Below, one piece after another: positions 62,657-64,000 of a stretch of 64,000 nt of DNA. The position numbers and the translations under genes are program-made. Below the pieces are notes generated by a model that had not been told where the DNA came from, made no database searches, and was given only the letters and a program-made list of their open reading frames with translations. The DNA is from Leucobacter luti (GTDB taxonomy: Bacteria > Actinomycetota > Actinomycetes > Actinomycetales > Microbacteriaceae): the NCBI RefSeq assembly GCF_004217175.1, contig NZ_SHKI01000006.1, positions 124,001 through 188,000 on the forward strand. The letters are read 5' to 3'. Each line of letters starts with the position of its first letter. Within the stretch, counting starts at the first letter, position 1.

Positions 62657-64000
62657 CGCCCCACGCGACGCCCCCGCCCGCCGCACAGCGCCCGCGGCGG
62701 CTCTCCGCGACAGCGCTGATCGAGCTCACGGCCGATCCCGGCAGCTACATCAGCTGGGATGCTGCGCCCCGGCAGCCCGATCTCGGGGCGGAGTACCGCG
62801 CGGAGCTCGCGGCAGCCGCCGAAAAGTCCGGGGTCGACGAATCGATTATCACGGGCGAGGCCCTCCTCGATGGCCGCCGGGTGGCCCTCATCGCGAGCGA
62901 GTTCACCTTCCTCGCCGGCTCAGTCGGAGTTGCCGCGGCCGAGCGGCTGGTGCTCGCCATGGAGCGCGCCACTGCCGAGCGCCTCCCTGTGCTCGCCGCG
63001 GTTGCCTCCGGCGGAACCCGGATGCAGGAGGGCACCGTTGCGTTTGTTGCGATGGTGAAGATCGCTGCGTCCGTCGCCGCGCACGAGGCCGCGGGGCTGC
63101 CCTACCTCACGTATCTGCGCCACCCGTCCACGGGGGGAGCGCTCGCGTCATTCGGGTCGCTCGGCCAGGTCACCGTTGCCGAGCCGGGCGCGCTCGTGGG
63201 GTTCTTGGGCCCCCGGGTGTACGAGGCGCTCTACGATGCGCAGTTTCCCGCCGGCGTGCAGTCCGCCGAGAACCTCGCGCATCACGGGATCATCGACGGG
63301 GTGCTGCCGCCGGGGGAGCTGCGCGAGGTGATCTCGCGCACGCTGCGCCTCCTGGAGCGGCCGACGCACGCGGAACTCGTGGCGCGGGCCGCGGATCCCG
63401 GAACGGCCGCGGCTGATCCGGCCGGTTCGGTGGACACGTGGGATTCGGTGGTGCGCACCCGAGATCGCGCGCGCCCCGGGCTGCGCGACCTGCTGCGGCA
63501 CGCGGCCACTGACGTGGTGCCGCTCTCCGGTACCGGGCAGGGGGAGCGGGACCCCGGGCTCGCGCTCTGCCTCGCCCGATTCGGCGGCGTGCCGAGCGTG
63601 GTGGTGGGGCAGGACCGCCGCACGCAGCGTTCCCATGCGCCGCTCGGCCCGGGGGCGCTGCGCGCTGCGCGGCGCGCAATGCATCTCGCCGAGGAGCTGC
63701 GGCTTCCGCTGGTCAGTGTGATCGATACGCCCGGAGCGGCGCTCTCGCGTGCCGCCGAGGAGGGCGGGCTCGCGTCTGAGATTGCGCACAGTCTCGCGGA
63801 TCTGGTCACGCACGCGAGCCCCACGCTCTCGGTGCTGCTGGGTGAGGGGACCGGCGGGGGTGCGCTCGCGCTGCTTCCCGCGGACCGCACACTCGCCGCC
63901 GAGCACGCGTGGCTGTCGCCGTTGCCCCCGGAGGGGGCCTCGGCGATTGTGTATCGCGACACCGCGCACGCCCCGCAGCTCGCCGAGCAGCAGGGGGTCG
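62653..64000 (+). CDS. Fused acetyl-CoA carboxylase-type carboxyltransferase (partial)
   Basis: The frame is open from the ATG at 62653 to the window edge (449 codons so far). It reads as a beta-like (AccD) half (about residues 15-230; GGTRMQEGTVAFVAMVKIA, HPSTGGALASFGSLG) joined to an alpha-like (AccA) half (about 270-449; LGPGALRAARRAMHLAEE, VIDTPGAALSRAAEEGG, LLGEGTGGGALAL). The N-terminal zinc ribbon of classical AccD is missing. Such enzymes move a carboxyl group between biotin and an acyl-CoA, in either direction. Its ATG overlaps the CaiB-like stop, so the two products probably act on the same acyl-CoA. No biotin carboxylase or biotin carrier gene is in the window. Confidence 0.87.
   Translation, partial: MTPHATPPPAAQRPRRLSATALIELTADPGSYISWDAAPRQPDLGAEYRAELAAAAEKSGVDESIITGEALLDGRRVALIASEFTFLAGSVGVAAAERLVLAMERATAERLPVLAAVASGGTRMQEGTVAFVAMVKIAASVAAHEAAGLPYLTYLRHPSTGGALASFGSLGQVTVAEPGALVGFLGPRVYEALYDAQFPAGVQSAENLAHHGIIDGVLPPGELREVISRTLRLLERPTHAELVARAADPGTAAADPAGSVDTWDSVVRTRDRARPGLRDLLRHAATDVVPLSGTGQGERDPGLALCLARFGGVPSVVVGQDRRTQRSHAPLGPGALRAARRAMHLAEELRLPLVSVIDTPGAALSRAAEEGGLASEIAHSLADLVTHASPTLSVLLGEGTGGGALALLPADRTLAAEHAWLSPLPPEGASAIVYRDTAHAPQLAEQQGV

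Overview
The window is chromosomal DNA from a high-GC actinobacterium. The gene families suggest a Microbacteriaceae member close to Leucobacter; this is an inference from gene content, because no 16S rRNA or other definitive marker is present. Supporting features are a near-complete menaquinone gene set, a DUF11 surface protein with an LPXTG-like sorting motif, DUF4229 and PLDc_N genes beside menD, and many genes whose -10 box sits only 6-7 nt before the start codon (leaderless mRNAs). I see no prophage, transposase, integrase or CRISPR array.

Layout. 1-7773: a secreted, wall-anchored DUF11 repeat protein, a tRNA-Arg(ACG) with its terminator, apt, and a very large DUF2207-like membrane protein. 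7779-19115: an ACSM-type acyl-CoA ligase, a single-domain MetE-like protein, menC, a VIT1/CCC1 transporter, menB, malate synthase G diverging from an IclR regulator, then menE-menA. 19112-22659: an acyltransferase-3 protein and a two-component system, separated by a stack of palindromes. 22694-26567: a 21-codon leader ORF followed by a heterodimeric ABC exporter. 26662-36784: a sarcosine-oxidase-like flavoenzyme, DUF4229, PLDc_N-menD, PPK2, menF, menG with a long Lys/Ala tail, a polyprenyl diphosphate synthase and a ferredoxin-NADP reductase. 36793-43949: a LysR/YeiH pair, a 0.5-kb block of three hairpins each followed by a short tandem array, a sirtuin, a PucR regulator with a collagen-like N-terminus, lysA and pyrE. 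44340-51917: a catabolic operon (RidA-like protein, branched-chain-type ABC transporter with a LivM-LivG fusion, GntR/FadR regulator, GGT-like hydrolase) behind a clear GntR-type operator. 51975-55664: a TauE-like exporter, a decayed AsnC gene, a small membrane protein, an M20 amidohydrolase and an intact double-domain AsnC regulator. 55828-64000: an amidase with a PotABCD-type transporter, then a CaiB-type protein coupled to a carboxyltransferase that runs off the end.

How the genes work together. MenF, D, C, E, B, A and G plus the polyprenyl synthase cover most steps from chorismate to menaquinone; no MenH or DHNA-CoA thioesterase candidate is seen. The right third is devoted to uptake and hydrolysis of nitrogenous compounds, in at least two independently regulated units.

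The observations most worth following are: the hairpin-plus-tandem-array block at 38908-39350; the leader peptide/attenuator in front of the heterodimeric ABC exporter; the collagen-like extension of PucR; the histone-H1-like tail on MenG; the CaiB protein lacking the usual aspartates and fused by a start/stop overlap to a zinc-finger-less carboxyltransferase; and the recurrent leaderless promoter geometry, which also fixes the start codons of 14 genes.
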